Shown: positions 31,422-42,839 of the stretch, piece after piece | How the letters are laid out: every line of letters starts with the position of its first letter | How positions within the stretch are numbered: the first letter of the stretch is position 1 | Assembly (NCBI GenBank): GCA_032717465.1 | Contig: CM064713.1 | Location: 11,811,916 to 11,875,915, forward strand | From: Coenobita brevimanus | Taxonomy: Eukaryota > Arthropoda > Malacostraca > Decapoda > Coenobitidae | Length of the DNA stretch: 64,000 bases | Direction: 5' to 3' | Translations under genes and position numbers: made by a program | Notes under the pieces: generated by a model | Told to the model about the DNA's origin: nothing | The model's database searches: none | What the model saw: only the letters and a program-made list of their open reading frames with translations

Positions 31422-32057
31422 TGTATGTGTGTGTGTAACAGCAGGCAGGAATCCCTGTAACCGTTTCGGCTGTATGGAATTCCTCAACTAGTCACTAATA
31501 TATATCAGCCTGGAACCCCACAGCTGATCACCAATTTATATATATCAGCTGAGTCGTGACCTCACAGTTCCAAGCAAGGTAACGTTGCTCCTGGTCGAAG
31601 TCACTTCCGGCTGACACACTCCACCAAAACTCTTCTCACACACTGTGGATGATGGAAATCGGTATAGAATCCTGTTGAAGGAACTTAGAAGGTAGCCTGT
31701 GCAGGTGAACTGAAACTGAGCAGATTAAATCTCTCTTTATTGGCCACAGAAAGATACAACTGAGACACAGAGAGAGCTCAGAATTATACGTCCCTCTCAT
31801 TCAAATGATACGTGCTTTCTGCCCTAGCCCGCCAGGGTCCCCCTCTGGGTGTGGCGCTGGGGTCAGCAAAATCAGAAGCGCTAAACCTCCACAGACAACT
31901 GGGATTTATACATGAATAAACGCATCATAACTGTAACATGTACATTATACACTTCAATAAAATAGTATTGATTACTTTAAGGTATACCAACAAGGTAAAT
32001 ATTTCGCCCAAGACTTAGACATATATACAGTTCATATTTCTCTATCGCCTTCCCTTT

Positions 32058-32745
32058 GTGTGTGTGTGTGTGTTGAGATTTTCCACCTGACAAAAAATGT
32101 CAGAGTGGAGCGGGCCTAGGGTGGAAGGCCCGCCAGTGAAAAAGCAGATGATCAGGTGTTGCTGCAGCTAGGCGATGTGGAGTTGTAGAATGTTGAATGG
32201 GCTACGATGCGGCTGGAGATGAGGTTGATGAAGTCTGAGTTGGTGAGTGTTAGCGCGAGTTTCTCGCCGAGTTCTTCAGGGCTCAAGTTGTCAGGCGGGC
32301 GTTCGACATCGGCAGGACTGTCAATCTCTCCAGTGCACCGGAGATCCTTGGGCTGACGATCCCGAGCCGAGGGGCGCCACCGTGCGTGAGCAGAGCCCTG
32401 CACAGCTGCACCTCTCGGTCCGGTAACGTGAATAGCCTCAGGACCCTTCGGTGCCTGTAGGAGATCGAGCACAGCAGCCTCACCCTCGCGTAACGGGCGT
32501 TTCCGGCCCCGTGAATTGGTGACATCGATCCCTATGTGGTGCATGAATACATCGGCGCCGGTGTCCTGGCGCCAAATGAACCCGTACCCCGCCCTGGCGT
32601 TGTACCATTTCACGGTTCCGGAGGTGGTGTGGGCCCGTGGTGGCTGGGAACCTGCTGGTGTAGCCTCCCTCGACGGGTCAAAGGCTGGAGCAGGTGGAGA
32701 GGACGGAGTTGTTCCTGCCATGGCTGCTGCACCGGGAATCACCTA
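32058..32745 (-). mobile_element. Inserted cassette carrying a cold-shock-domain ORF
   Basis: The ~690-bp segment splits the solo LTR between two copies of CCCTTT (32052-32057 and 32746-32751); the similarity extends to about 9 of 12 bases (CGCCTTCCCTTT versus CACCTACCCTTT). On the minus strand it starts just before the ORF's ATG and ends in an (AC)n tail. Two perfect stems precede the tail: GCGGGCC/GGCCCGC (32110-32133) and CTGACA/TGTCAG (32087-32103). A variable-length duplication, 5' truncation and a simple-repeat tail fit target-primed reverse transcription of a LINE or of an mRNA. Confidence 0.65.
32152..32721 (-). CDS. Cold-shock-domain (Y-box-like) protein, intronless
   Basis: An open frame of 189 codons begins at ATG 32721. 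Residues ~34-102 are a cold-shock domain: SGTVKWYN, then GYGFIWRQDTGADVFMHH (RNP1- and RNP2-type motifs), then GEAAVLDLL and EAIHVTGP. This is the pattern of Y-box RNA-binding proteins. The first 30 residues are Pro/Ala/Thr-rich. The C-terminus is charged and ends in a possible helix (SPEELGEKLALTLTNSDFI), with none of the basic/acidic islands of true Y-box proteins. No lesion is visible, unlike nearly all other ORFs here, and GC content is higher than the flanks. It may be a captured retrogene or ORF1 of a retrotransposon. RNA binding is inferred from the family. Confidence 0.7.
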   Translation of the reverse strand: MAGTTPSSPPAPAFDPSREATPAGSQPPRAHTTSGTVKWYNARAGYGFIWRQDTGADVFMHHIGIDVTNSRGRKRPLREGEAAVLDLLQAPKGPEAIHVTGPRGAAVQGSAHARWRPSARDRQPKDLRCTGEIDSPADVERPPDNLSPEELGEKLALTLTNSDFINLISSRIVAHSTFYNSTSPSCSNT

Positions 32746-32959
32746 CCCTTTACTCTAGGTTTTGATTAAAAGAAGATGTCTGATGCGCATCGCATCCCAA
32801 GCCTTACTTTACAGTGAAATGGTGTTTGGTTATTTATCATTCATACTACGTTGCAGATTGTTAATTTTGAATAAACAACTTATGTAATATGCAACAATAG
32901 TGTGAAACTATAACTAGTCATGGGAAACAATATTGGCACCAGAACGTGTGTTTGTGTGT

Positions 32960-34205
32960 GTGTGTGTACAGTTATCATCAGCCACTACAAGTCCACTGCT
33001 GAACAAAGGCCTCCCCCACCTTTGTCCATGAATTCTTTGATTGAGCGAATCTCTGCCATGTTTTCCCTACAAATTTCTCTTCCTCATCTCTCTACCTCCT
33101 GTCTGGCCTTTTTCTGCTTTGCTTACAGTCTGTTAAAGTTCAGTCAGTCAGCTTCTTGCTCCATCGCCTCTATATTCCCAATATTGACCTTTCTGCACTT
33201 TGAGCTCGGAGTAGTTGATTTTTAATCGAATTATTACAGTTTCCAGGTCTCACAACTGTAGGCTACATCATAGATGGAATTATACATTCGTTATATACTT
33301 TTCGTTTCATACATATTGGCAAGCTGCTTTTCATGCTGTCACATTCCATCCAATTGTAATGCGTCTTTTTATTTCGTTACCATGGGCTTTCGTTAATTTT
33401 TGTCCCAGGTAATTGGAATTCTCTATTTCTTCAAGAATTTCTTAGTTTATTCTGATGGCGCTCGTTGGTGCATTTGGATTATAAATTTTTTCAGTTTTAC
33501 TCTGGTTCATCTTTAGCCCTACATTGAGACTTTATTGAGACTGTTTTACATTTCTCGCAATGTCTCTGCTGTTTCTGAGATTAGGACAGTGTCATCTGTA
33601 AATCTTAAACGGTAGAACTTTTCTCCATCTATGATTTCTCCTTTGTTCTTCCAGTCTAGTTTTCTGGAAGTATTTTCTAGGCATGCTGTAAATAATTTTG
33701 GTGAAATTATATGTCCCTGACACAAACTATTCTGTCTTAAATTTTCCGAGTGTTTATGTAATTTAACTCAAGCAGTTCCCTCTTTATATATGTTTTCGAG
33801 CACCTTTACAATGTTCTCATTTATTCCTTGTTCTCGCAATGAATTCATAATTGCTATGTGCTCCACTCAGTCAAAAGGCTTTTTGTAATCAACAGAACCT
33901 AAACACAGTGGATTATTGTATTCTGTAGTTTTCTCAGATTGCTGATTCATTGTGTGTAGATGATCAGTAGTCGAATACCCGCTTCAGAATCCTGCCTGTT
34001 CATGAGGTTGGTTTTCCTCTGAATTAGTTGTAATTCTGTTCATAAGGACTTTAGTGACGAGTTTGTAAATAACTGGTAATAAGCTTATGGGTCAGTAGTT
34101 ACTGACCTTTTATACAGAGTAAAATTACTGTTGCAATACACCCTGTCTTGGGAATTTTCCTTTTTTATACACTGACTAAATAAGTGCCCGTACTTGTTTT
34201 GTACT
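32960..34205 (-). mobile_element. RTE-like LINE F, RT and 3' half
   Basis: Minus-strand reading, full of stops, shows FSQCIKKGKFPRQG, WPISLLPVIYKLVTK, EQAGF*SGYSTTDHLHT, DYKKPFD, LRFTDDTVLIS and YLGQKLTK...EIKRRITIGW in RTE/BovB order. A CCACTACAAGTCCACTGCTG motif lies at the 3' end (near 32980). The upstream half lies beyond LINE E, at 38521-40145. Confidence 0.8.
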
Positions 34206-34524
34206 TCTACTCCTGTGTGTGTGCGTGTGAGGGCGTACTCTGAGCAAAACAGACAGCTGAAGTGCTGCTCATATTTCCGCTGTTTTAACGCTTCAGAGAA
34301 AACTGACAGACATTGCTGGCACTGTGAGGTGTGTAAGAATTGTTAGAACCTAGTAAGATAAAGTGGTCTCGCTAATATTTGTCTTATCCATACTAACCCG
34401 TTAAATATCTGGGCACTGGGTTGACTTCTCTCTCAAACCTTAAGTTGATTTCTGCGCATGCGCAGAAGGCCAATAGCAATGCGTCCATAGCAACCACATC
34501 TAAACGAATCAGAATACAAAAACA

Positions 34525-35268
34525 ATGGCAGATGCAGCTGGTTATAGTGATGCTGCCACTGTGCGTTCACTCACACCAAGCGATGTAGAAAAACTGAAAA
34601 ATGCTCAGCTGAAACAAGCTGTATCTACGCTTATCAACGAAACCCGAATGGAGGAGCCATCCAACTCGGTACTGCTGGCAGAGTTGCGAAGCGTGAAGCA
34701 GTCAGTAGCTGAGTTGACGGCACTGAGAACAACAGGTGATATGCCTGTCTGAAAAGCTAGATGATGCATACAAGACTATCCACCAGCAGCAGCTTTTCTT
34801 GGAAGCCCTGGACAACAAAGACCGGAGACAAAACATTATTGTAACTGGAGTACCAGAGGCTGTAGATGAGCCTGGCAGGACGGATGAGGAGAAGATTGGG
34901 AAGTATTGGAAGTGGCGGGCTATACCGAAGCAGACGACCGACACAGATGGGTGGTGAAGCGGCTTGGGAAACCAAATGACAGGAACATGAGGCCTATTCA
35001 CGTCACTGTGAATGATCAGACACAGAGAGATAGCATCCTGAGGGTGGCCAAAAACTTAAAGGACGCCAGTCGACAAATGTCAAATGTATACATAGAAAAG
35101 GATGTTCATCCTGCTGTAAGGAAGGAAACTGCACGTCTTCGTAAGAGACAAAGAGAAGAGAAAGAGAAAGCAGAGAATGTGGGAGTAAATATAAGTTATG
35201 ATTGGAAAAAACGGGTATTACTGAGAGATGGAGTAGTGATTGACAGGTTCGCACCTCATTTTTTCTAG
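34525..35268 (+). pseudogene. ORF1 protein of LINE E
   Basis: It begins MADAAGYSDAATVRSL, continues into a helical segment likely to form a coiled coil (QLKQAVSTLI, then SEKLDDAYKTIHQQQLFLEA), then DRRQNIIVTGVPE. That last motif marks the RNA-binding fold of LINE ORF1 proteins. A basic C-terminal region, KETARLRKRQREEKEKA, ends at 35268. Two compensating frame changes (near 34740 and 34906) interrupt it. Its role would be to coat element RNA. Confidence 0.75.
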
Positions 35269-38200
35269 TGCCCAATACCATCTGTGAATTAAAACAATGC
35301 TCCTGGAACATTGGCGGTCTGAAGGATAAACTTCAGGGACCGAATATACTTAAGTTTATTTTAAAGTATGATATTATATGGATACCTGAGGCAAAGAAGT
35401 ACTTCAACTTAAGTGTCCCAGGATTTAGTGTTTACAAAAATGTTTCAAGGAAGGGCCATCACAGGGGTGGAGTGATGATGTTGGTGAGGAGTAAACTGGT
35501 AAGAAACATTAGTCAAGTGGAAACAGCAGAGGAGGATCAGCTTTGGGTGGTTTTATCCTAGTGGCCAAGACTGAAGCTAGGTGGCGTTTACATATCCCCG
35601 GTCGACTCTCCTTATTACCACCCAGTCCACTACGGTGCCTTAGCCCGACACACTGCAGATCCAGGTAAAGTCATCGTTTTGGGGGACTTTAACGCACGTG
35701 TTGGCATACCTCGCGTCAACGATAGTAAAGGCAACATGTACGAGTACAGAGACGTGAAGGATGACATAGTTAACAAGCACGGCAGGACGCTAGTGAACGT
35801 ATGCTCCAACAACAAAATGGTCGTAGCAAACCACCTCTACTACAATGAGAGACTGTTAGGGGGTGATATGTCATTCAAGAGGCGTGAGACATGGATATCA
35901 GAAATTGATCTGTGCATTGTGAAAGGTGATTGTGTAGACTTAATAACAGATGTATATGTAAACCATGATATTCCAGGTTCTGACCACGCCCCTCTTTGTG
36001 TCACGATATCAATCGATGGTAAGGAAGCTTTGTCGCCAGTCGAATTGCTGCGAAGGGTGTCATCACTAGAGCACCAGCAATACGTTCCCAAGACACAACA
36101 TAAGCTGCAGAAAAGTGTACCTTATAAGGCTGTGGACATGGACGGACTAATTAATGCAATGCAGGCCGTGCCACCCCCGGCAGTAGCAGAAAAAGGTGAA
36201 AGGGACGATGTAGAGGCACTGGTGGCGGAGGGCTGCCTTGTCATCACTGATCCCGCTGCCAGCTTCGCCAGGCAACAACCCACTACGGATAACGTCTGGG
36301 ACGAGTCACACCCGCGATGGAAGCGTTTGCTTGACACTAACGACAGCAAACTCATATGGAAATCTAATAACTGGAAAGGTAATATTGAGCAAAATGAGGA
36401 GAAACCAAATGAAGATCAATATAAAGAACATTTTGAAAATTTATTAAACCCGGAAAATCCTCAAAATGTTGATAGAAGTGATCTTAGAATGGCACCATAT
36501 ATATCAGTGTTAGATGACCCATTCACAAGTGACGAGTTGACCCTGGCTGTTAACAGTATAGATATTAATAAGAGTTACGGTGGAGTATGTCCCGGTGTAC
36601 TTAGGCAACTGCCTGTGTACTGGTTTATATTTTTCCTGACGATATTCAATTTGGTATTTACTCGATCGTTTTACCCGCTTGCTTGGTGTTATAGTAAACT
36701 CATTGTGCTGTTTAAATCAGGAAATAGACTGATATGTGGTAATTATAGGGGAATTAGCGTAATGGACACACTTGCCAAGATTTATGATACGATGATACTA
36801 AATAGGCTAAAACTTTGGTTTGATATTGATAAATGTCAGGCTGGTGCTCAGAAAGGCAGAGGATGTATCGAATAAATACTATCTTTGAGATTAATATGTG
36901 ACTATGCAGTATGTAAGAAAGTAAAATTGTATGTTTTATTTATTTATTTCAGTAAGGCTTATGATAGGGTCCCCCGAGAGAAGTTGGTAGGGCGACTGAG
37001 AGAGTTGGGATGTGGCAAAGTGATGCTGCAAGCCATTAAGGCCATGTATATATGCACAAAAAATATTTTAAAATCTGTAACTATAGACGCATCTATCGGC
37101 GTTCGCCAGGGGGATCCCTCGAGTTGTTTACTTTTTGTGATATATATTGATCATTTGGTACTAATTATGAAAAGAGCTGTAGCGACTGATGGTTTCTTAG
37201 GCTGCTTACATGTTTTGTTATTAATGGATGAACTTCTCGAGAAATGTGTTTGAGGAAACTTGCAGTTGTATGTGAATTCTGTAAGGGAAGTGGGATGATA
37301 ATCAACGAAAAGAAAACGATTTTTTTTGTAATTAACTGTCAGGGGTGCGATAAAGTATGCTTAACGAGTGGTGTGTTACGGGTAAACTACGTATCCCAAT
37401 ACCAGTACTTGGGCGCGTGGTTTAATGATTCAGCTAATATGAACACTGTTATGTCACTGCACGAAACAGCGAGTGAGGCAATAGTGAACAAGTTCTCTAT
37501 ATTTTGTGCTAGTAACACGTTGATGCCATTTGCATATAAAAGAATGGTATTTGATGCCGCTGTAACGAGTGCATTATTATACAGCTCAGAATCATGGTTC
37601 ACAAATAGGATAAAAGTAATCGAGAAGCAATACAATAAACTTGTTAGATGTTTGTTTGGAGTTCGTACAAACACTAGTATAAATCTGTGCATGATAGAAG
37701 CAGGTATCCCTCCATTACGAGACCTATTAGCAGAAAGGAATTATAGATTCATGCAATCACAGAGAAATCAGGTAGACATAGAGAAACCATTTCACTTTGT
37801 ATACAGTATGTGTAGAGAAGCAAACACACCTGGGTATCGATTTATGGAAACCTCAGCAATGTGGAACGGAAATGATAATCGTCTAGAAAACATTGTGAGG
37901 TATGTGCAAGAAAAAGCACCTGGAGCAACCAAACTGACTACTTACATTGCAGACATGAATCCATCCATGACAGTTCATCCAGTGTACGTAACTAAGGAGT
38001 TTATACCCGACTATAAACGTGAATCATTTACCAGAATGCTCATCATGTCACATAATCTCCGGGTAGAAGTTGGAAGGTGGAGTCGCACGCCCGTTGAACA
38101 GCGCGTTTGTCAGTGTGATGGTGCACATGTACAAACAGAACGACACGTACTCATAGACTGTCCATTGACTGCACACTCCAGGAATAACAACCCAGAGTTG

Positions 38201-38287
38201 TCATTTGTTAATGAACTTTTTGGTGAAGAAACTCATCTGAGTGAAGTTTGTGACTATGTGCATGCTGTACTTAGGGTATATGCTTAA
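35268..38287 (+). pseudogene. ORF2 (endonuclease-reverse transcriptase) of LINE E
   Basis: Endonuclease signatures in order: CSWNIGGL, IIWIPEAK, GGVMMLVR, VIVLGDFNARVG (near 35690), GSDHAPLCVTIS (near 35985). RT: YYSKLIVLFKSG-like block (near 36695), NYRGISVMDTLAKIYD, FSKAYDRVPREKL (near 36950), GVRQGDPSSCLLF (near 37100) and a damaged catalytic box LLLMDELLEK (near 37220), where the family has [YF]xDD. A long open C-terminus (37244-38287) ends with a CQCDGAHVQTERHVLIDCPL zinc-binding motif. Lesions: stop at 35561, stop at 36875, frame change near 37245. Confidence 0.85.
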
Positions 38288-38520
38288 GTCTTTATAATGT
38301 CGAGAACAAGAGTCCTTTACATATTATTATATACCAAAAAGGTTCTAGTTTTGTGTTTACTTATCATAATATTAGCAGCCCTTATATTTAGCGAATTATT
38401 TTGCCCTTTACTATTATGGAAATTTTTATTTACTATTCATGTTGGACAATTCTTGTATTTTGTTTTGTTTTGTTATGTGCTTTGTACTTCTGTCAATAAA
38501 TTACTACTACTACTACTATC

Positions 38521-40145
38521 CAACAGTAAATCTGCTACTATTCCATTTTCTCCTGGGGCCTTTCCTCTTTTCCATATTTTTAAGAGAAATATTTAATTCG
38601 TCTGGTGTTACCTCAGATGTTTCTCTTGTGTTAACTGAAAAGTTAGCTATTGGTACTCTTCAACTATCATCGCCATCTTATCTCTGTATTTAATGACTTC
38701 ACAGTTTTTCTCTTTCAGTGATACTGTTTGTTGCTCTCCTAGTGCAATTTTACTTCGGACCTGTCTCAGACTTTTTCCTTTTTTGGTGGTTTCTTTGATC
38801 TGTTCCATGTTTCTCTTTCTGTTTTTCTCTCTGTCTCTTGTTGATAAGCATATTTAATTCCGCTAGTTCTAGTTCATCTATGATTGTACTTTCATTTCCT
38901 TTCTTCTTTTCATGAGCTCGAGTGTCTTTTCCGAATATTTGTTGATTTTGGTTGTATCAGTTTTCCCTGCTACCTCCACTGAGTCTCTGAGCACCTTTGT
39001 TGGTCTATCATACAACTCATCAGTGTCACACTCGGCATTACAAAGAGCCTGAAATCTGTTCACTATTTCTGACTGAAAAGCTGCTTTGTTTTCGCTTACT
39101 TTTATTGGGCATATTTTATTATTTTTCATCTTTCTTCTTCCACTTCTGAAATAGAATCTGGCCGTGCAACCCACGATTCCATTGTCACTTCTTATATTTA
39201 CTTTGTTGATAACCATGACATTTATGACTGTGTTATTCTTATCTGCAATAATGAAGTCGATTTCATTCTTTGTTTCTCAAATTGCACTTCTCCTGGTCCA
39301 TTTTCTCTCTGTTCTTTTGTGAAAGAGTGTTCACTATTGTCATGTTATACATTTCAGCGATGTTTACCATTTCTGTTCTTTCATACCTTTCTCCAACTCC
39401 AACTTTTCTCCAGCTTTTTGATTTCCCAGTATTTACATTGATGTCTCCCATGAGTATAGTACTGTATATGTGGTCTTTTCCTCTATAGTTTGGGAGATGT
39501 CGCCGTTGAATGTTTCTATTTCTTCATCTAAGCTTTGAGAGGTCGGTGCAAAATTTTTTATTAATTAAAAACCCACTTCCACTACCTCTTTCATTTTGCC
39601 TTCTGTAGTAAAATTGGTGGATGTTGTCTTGGAGCTGAAGAATTTTTTCTTCTTTTCTGTGGACCTCACTCAGTCCAACAGTATGCTAACTAATGTTTTC
39701 TAATTTAGTCATTAAGTTATCAAGTCTGTAATCTTCTGTGAGGCTTCGTATATCGTACGTATAGATATTCATGGGTTTCAGTTTGTTTAATATCCCGGTC
39801 TCTGATGTGCCGAGACAGTGCGTACTCACTTTCGATGACACACTGCCCGTAAGCACAGGAGGCAGTGCGGTTGGACCTTTTGTAGACAATGATCCAACAG
39901 GAACACCTGTCAAATTATTTGCAATAGAATTCATGATTGGTTGGGATGACTGTGGTAATTTCACCTCCCTGCCACATAGTTTCGGGTGAGATGTAAGGTT
40001 TGTGCCACATTATTCAGTATATTCGATGGAGCCCTATATATCTATAAGGGCTCCCATAGTTCTTGTCATCTAAGACGGTATCCCATGTATCTACAAGGCC
40101 TTCCCATATCTGCCACCGGGGGATGCACTAGGTAGTGTCCAAGAT
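38521..40145 (-). mobile_element. RTE-like LINE F, 5' UTR, endonuclease and RT start
   Basis: Minus-strand reading from about 39964: a leader peptide, then NIYTYDIRSLTEDY at ~39775 (endonuclease start), MGDINVNTGKSKSW...GERYERTEMV (39451-39263), then the linker, and at 38640-38521 the RT-start motif PDELNISLKNMEKRKGP. It stops where LINE E is inserted; RT continues at 34205. The 5' UTR (39965-40145) matches 55840-55990. Multiple stops; an old copy. Confidence 0.8.
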
Positions 40146-40264
40146 TTTTTGTTTTATCTGTCTATAAGCTAATTGTCAGATGTCTTTGCATTCGCATATA
40201 AACAAATAAAGTGTAATAAAGAATTGTTTTCATAGAGCGGAACCGAGGAACTCTCATAAGTCAA

Positions 40265-40265
<1 letters not shown>

Positions 40266-40341
<76 letters not shown>
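40266..40341. repeat. (GT)n microsatellite
   Basis: About 75 bp of uninterrupted GT. Confidence 0.97.
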
Positions 40342-41060
40342 TTGCACTGAATTCGTTGAGCCCTTGAACATAGGCAGCCGTGAGTCCTTGAGTGCTTGTA
40401 TAACAACTTTATACACTGAATACACTTGGTCAGTAAGTGACCTGAAAAGGGTCAGGGATCTATATTTGATATATCGCCATATTGTGATCCTGCATGATCT
40501 TGAGGTGAGGCTGAATTAGGGATTAAAAATGCCAGTACTACCCTTATGATAAGGATAAGCAGCGTCCAAACTCACGCATGAGTGAGCATAAGCACACAAA
40601 ACTAACATTTATATGTGGTGTTAGGCGGGTTTACATTATCAGTTCGAGACATAAATAAGAGTGTTGCAAGCCTTTTGGTCTTGATCCAAGAGTGGAGCTG
40701 AGTGTGTATGAGAGCAGTTCAATTGACTCGTAATCTGGAAAAATAAATCTTGCCCATAATAGGTAACTGTGGACTAATCCTCTTTTATGGCTATCGTGCC
40801 CAGTTAGCCTGTCCTGGTTTCCCATCAACAAAGATTAAAACAACAGACACAAACAACATCCCAAACCAATTGTTTTTTTTTTTTTTAATTCACATTTATA
40901 ACGCATAACTAACGTTTTGTCATATATCAATTTGCACATTTCCTTCTTGCTGGAAGTTTGCTCTCATTGAGCCTGTCCCATAAAAGGGTGGCCACTACTG
41001 CTCCTGCATGGTACGATGACGTGGTATCTTGGCGGGAAAACGGAGGGAGGTCTAACATAT
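40342..41060. other. Mostly unassigned; small LINE A-family scrap
   Basis: The block near 40938-41000 (TTCCTTCTTGCTGGAAGTTT, then GGTGGCCAC) matches LINE C at 46934-46990 and is probably a tiny fragment of that family. Nothing else was recognised. Confidence 0.45.
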
Positions 41061-42319
41061 TGTTACATCCCCGTCCCACACTGCCACAGGCTCCAACAGC
41101 AGTAGTTCAGTGCAGGAAGGACGTTGCCCAGTGAGTTGTTCTTCCTATGGTCAGCCTTTAGGTGTACAGTACACAGGATCAGCTCAGGCGTTGTAAATAA
41201 ACAGTGGCTTCTTAACTTCAGTCATTATTTTCCAAATAATTACACTTAATTATTTCCAACTTCACATCATTCTCACAAGCACTGGAGTTATACAAACCTA
41301 AATGACTGCAGTTACACTGAATGCTTGACTACACTTCACTATTTTTCACAAGTCCCGATGATAGACAAACTTCCCGGACACTTCAATGGTTGCCAACAAT
41401 ACTTGACTCTTTTTGCAAGTACCGATGATATGCAAACTTCACTGACACTGCACTACACTCAAACTGAACTGAAACCTGACTGAACTTGTTCTAGTCGCTT
41501 CCCCATCCTTATAATGGCCTTACATTAGAAACTTTTACATTTCTCCACAGATCTGGTGTATTCCAGAGAGAGAGAGAGAGAGAGAGAGAGAGCACGGTTA
41601 CAGCAGTTACCAACTTGGAGACATCCAAAACATTCCAGAGTTTTTTTTACATTACATAACACTGTAAATTACTTAGGATACAAACTTGAATTACATAATT
41701 TAACAAGCAATCACATAACTAAAACATTATATGGAAAAAAGAGCAAAATAAAATAATGCATAACTTAAGAAACAACTATGCTCACAAACAGCAGGCAAAC
41801 TGGCAACTATGCCTAGTATAGGAAGTACCATAAACATCGGGAATCAGTGAGAAAGTTCGAGACTACCTAACTACCAAATCCTGCTTCTTAACAATATCTT
41901 GATGTAGATAAAGTGAATGTTTGGCTTTAGTTATATTTAAACTAAGATTAACTTAAGTTGGATTTTCCTTTGTAAGTTTAATGAAATAATTCCTTGGATC
42001 TAAGTAACTGTAATCAGATTATATTTGGCATCTCTGAATCCTATGAGGGCAGAGAGACTCGCCATTTATCATTATGTTCCTCAAGCTCGTTCAAGCTGCA
42101 CATTGTAAAAACTAGCACCAAGGACGCTTGGAAAGGCTCAGGCAAACAGACAGAAAGTTCAAGCCCGTCGTCATCTGTCATTCCGACTCTATCCAGCTAA
42201 GTACCCTTTATGGTTTGGCCAATTCGGGGGGACTAGCTAGGATATTAGAAGATAATTACTGGTGAGACACAGTATTAGTTACACCCTAATATCCTAAGAG
42301 AGTACAAAAATTTCTGACA
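41061..42319 (+). repeat. Probable 5' LTR of a BEL/Pao element
   Basis: Starts TGTTACATCC and ends TTTCTGACA, followed directly by TTTTGATGCCCCAAGTGAGG, which has the form of a primer-binding/leader junction. A BEL/Pao gag follows in the same orientation. A GA tract lies at 41564-41592. No second LTR is in the window, so the left border is inferred only from TG and context. Confidence 0.45.
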
Positions 42320-42839
42320 TTTTGATGCCCCAAGTGAGGAATACGGATGTGTGCTGAGGTTTTAGAAGAGTTTAAGGTTGGATTCGTGAGTTCAACTCTC
42401 CACAGCAGAGTGTCAAACACGAAATGCGTGTGTACCGAGCTCCGGGTGGAAAGCTGGTTCCCTTTCGAATGTTCAGTGGCTGTTCTATGTTGGATTATTG
42501 GGGCAGAAATTGTACTATCCTTTTTTTTTTTTTTTTGAGGGGGAGGGGGGAGTCCAGTGCTATATTAAAATACCAACTATTTCTGAGCTCAAGGCAATTT
42601 ATTTTATTTAGAAATATGATTGTGGGGACGAAGGCATAACACAAGTGGTTTAACAATCCAGGAAAAAAAGGTTTAAATGGAGAAACTCTTCCCTACAATC
42701 TTCAAAATTTGATATGACCAACTGCATCTGGGCTCAGTTAAATTTGTTTATTTTGAAAATTAAATTTAAAATGCAATATTAGGAATGCAAAGTGTAAGTA
42801 AGAAACCAGCCAAAATGTCTATTTCCCGTTACAGAAGTT

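Larger units (their letters stand above)
31482..32945 (-). mobile_element. Solo LTR of the gypsy family, split by an insertion
   Basis: 31482-32057 aligns with 23007-23577 of the 5' LTR: shared CTCAACTAGTCACTAATATA, the CTCTTTATTGGCCACAGAAA block, and ACAACTGGGATTTATACATG. 32746-32945 aligns with the rest, up to GGCACCAGAAC. No gag, pol or env adjoins it. The interrupting segment is 32058-32745. Orientation is minus, as in the element at 16297-23789, with noticeably more divergence. Confidence 0.85.
34206..38520 (+). mobile_element. LINE E: nearly full-length two-ORF LINE
   Basis: About 4.3 kb, with a 5' UTR of ~320 bp, ORF1 (34525-35268), ORF2 (about 35270-38287) and a 3' UTR ending in ATAAAT(TAC)n at 38497-38518. 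It sits inside LINE F between that element's RT N-terminal block and the rest of its RT. Only a handful of frame lesions are visible. Clade not settled; the APE-type endonuclease and the CxC-type C-terminus fit the CR1/L2/Jockey assemblage. Confidence 0.85.
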
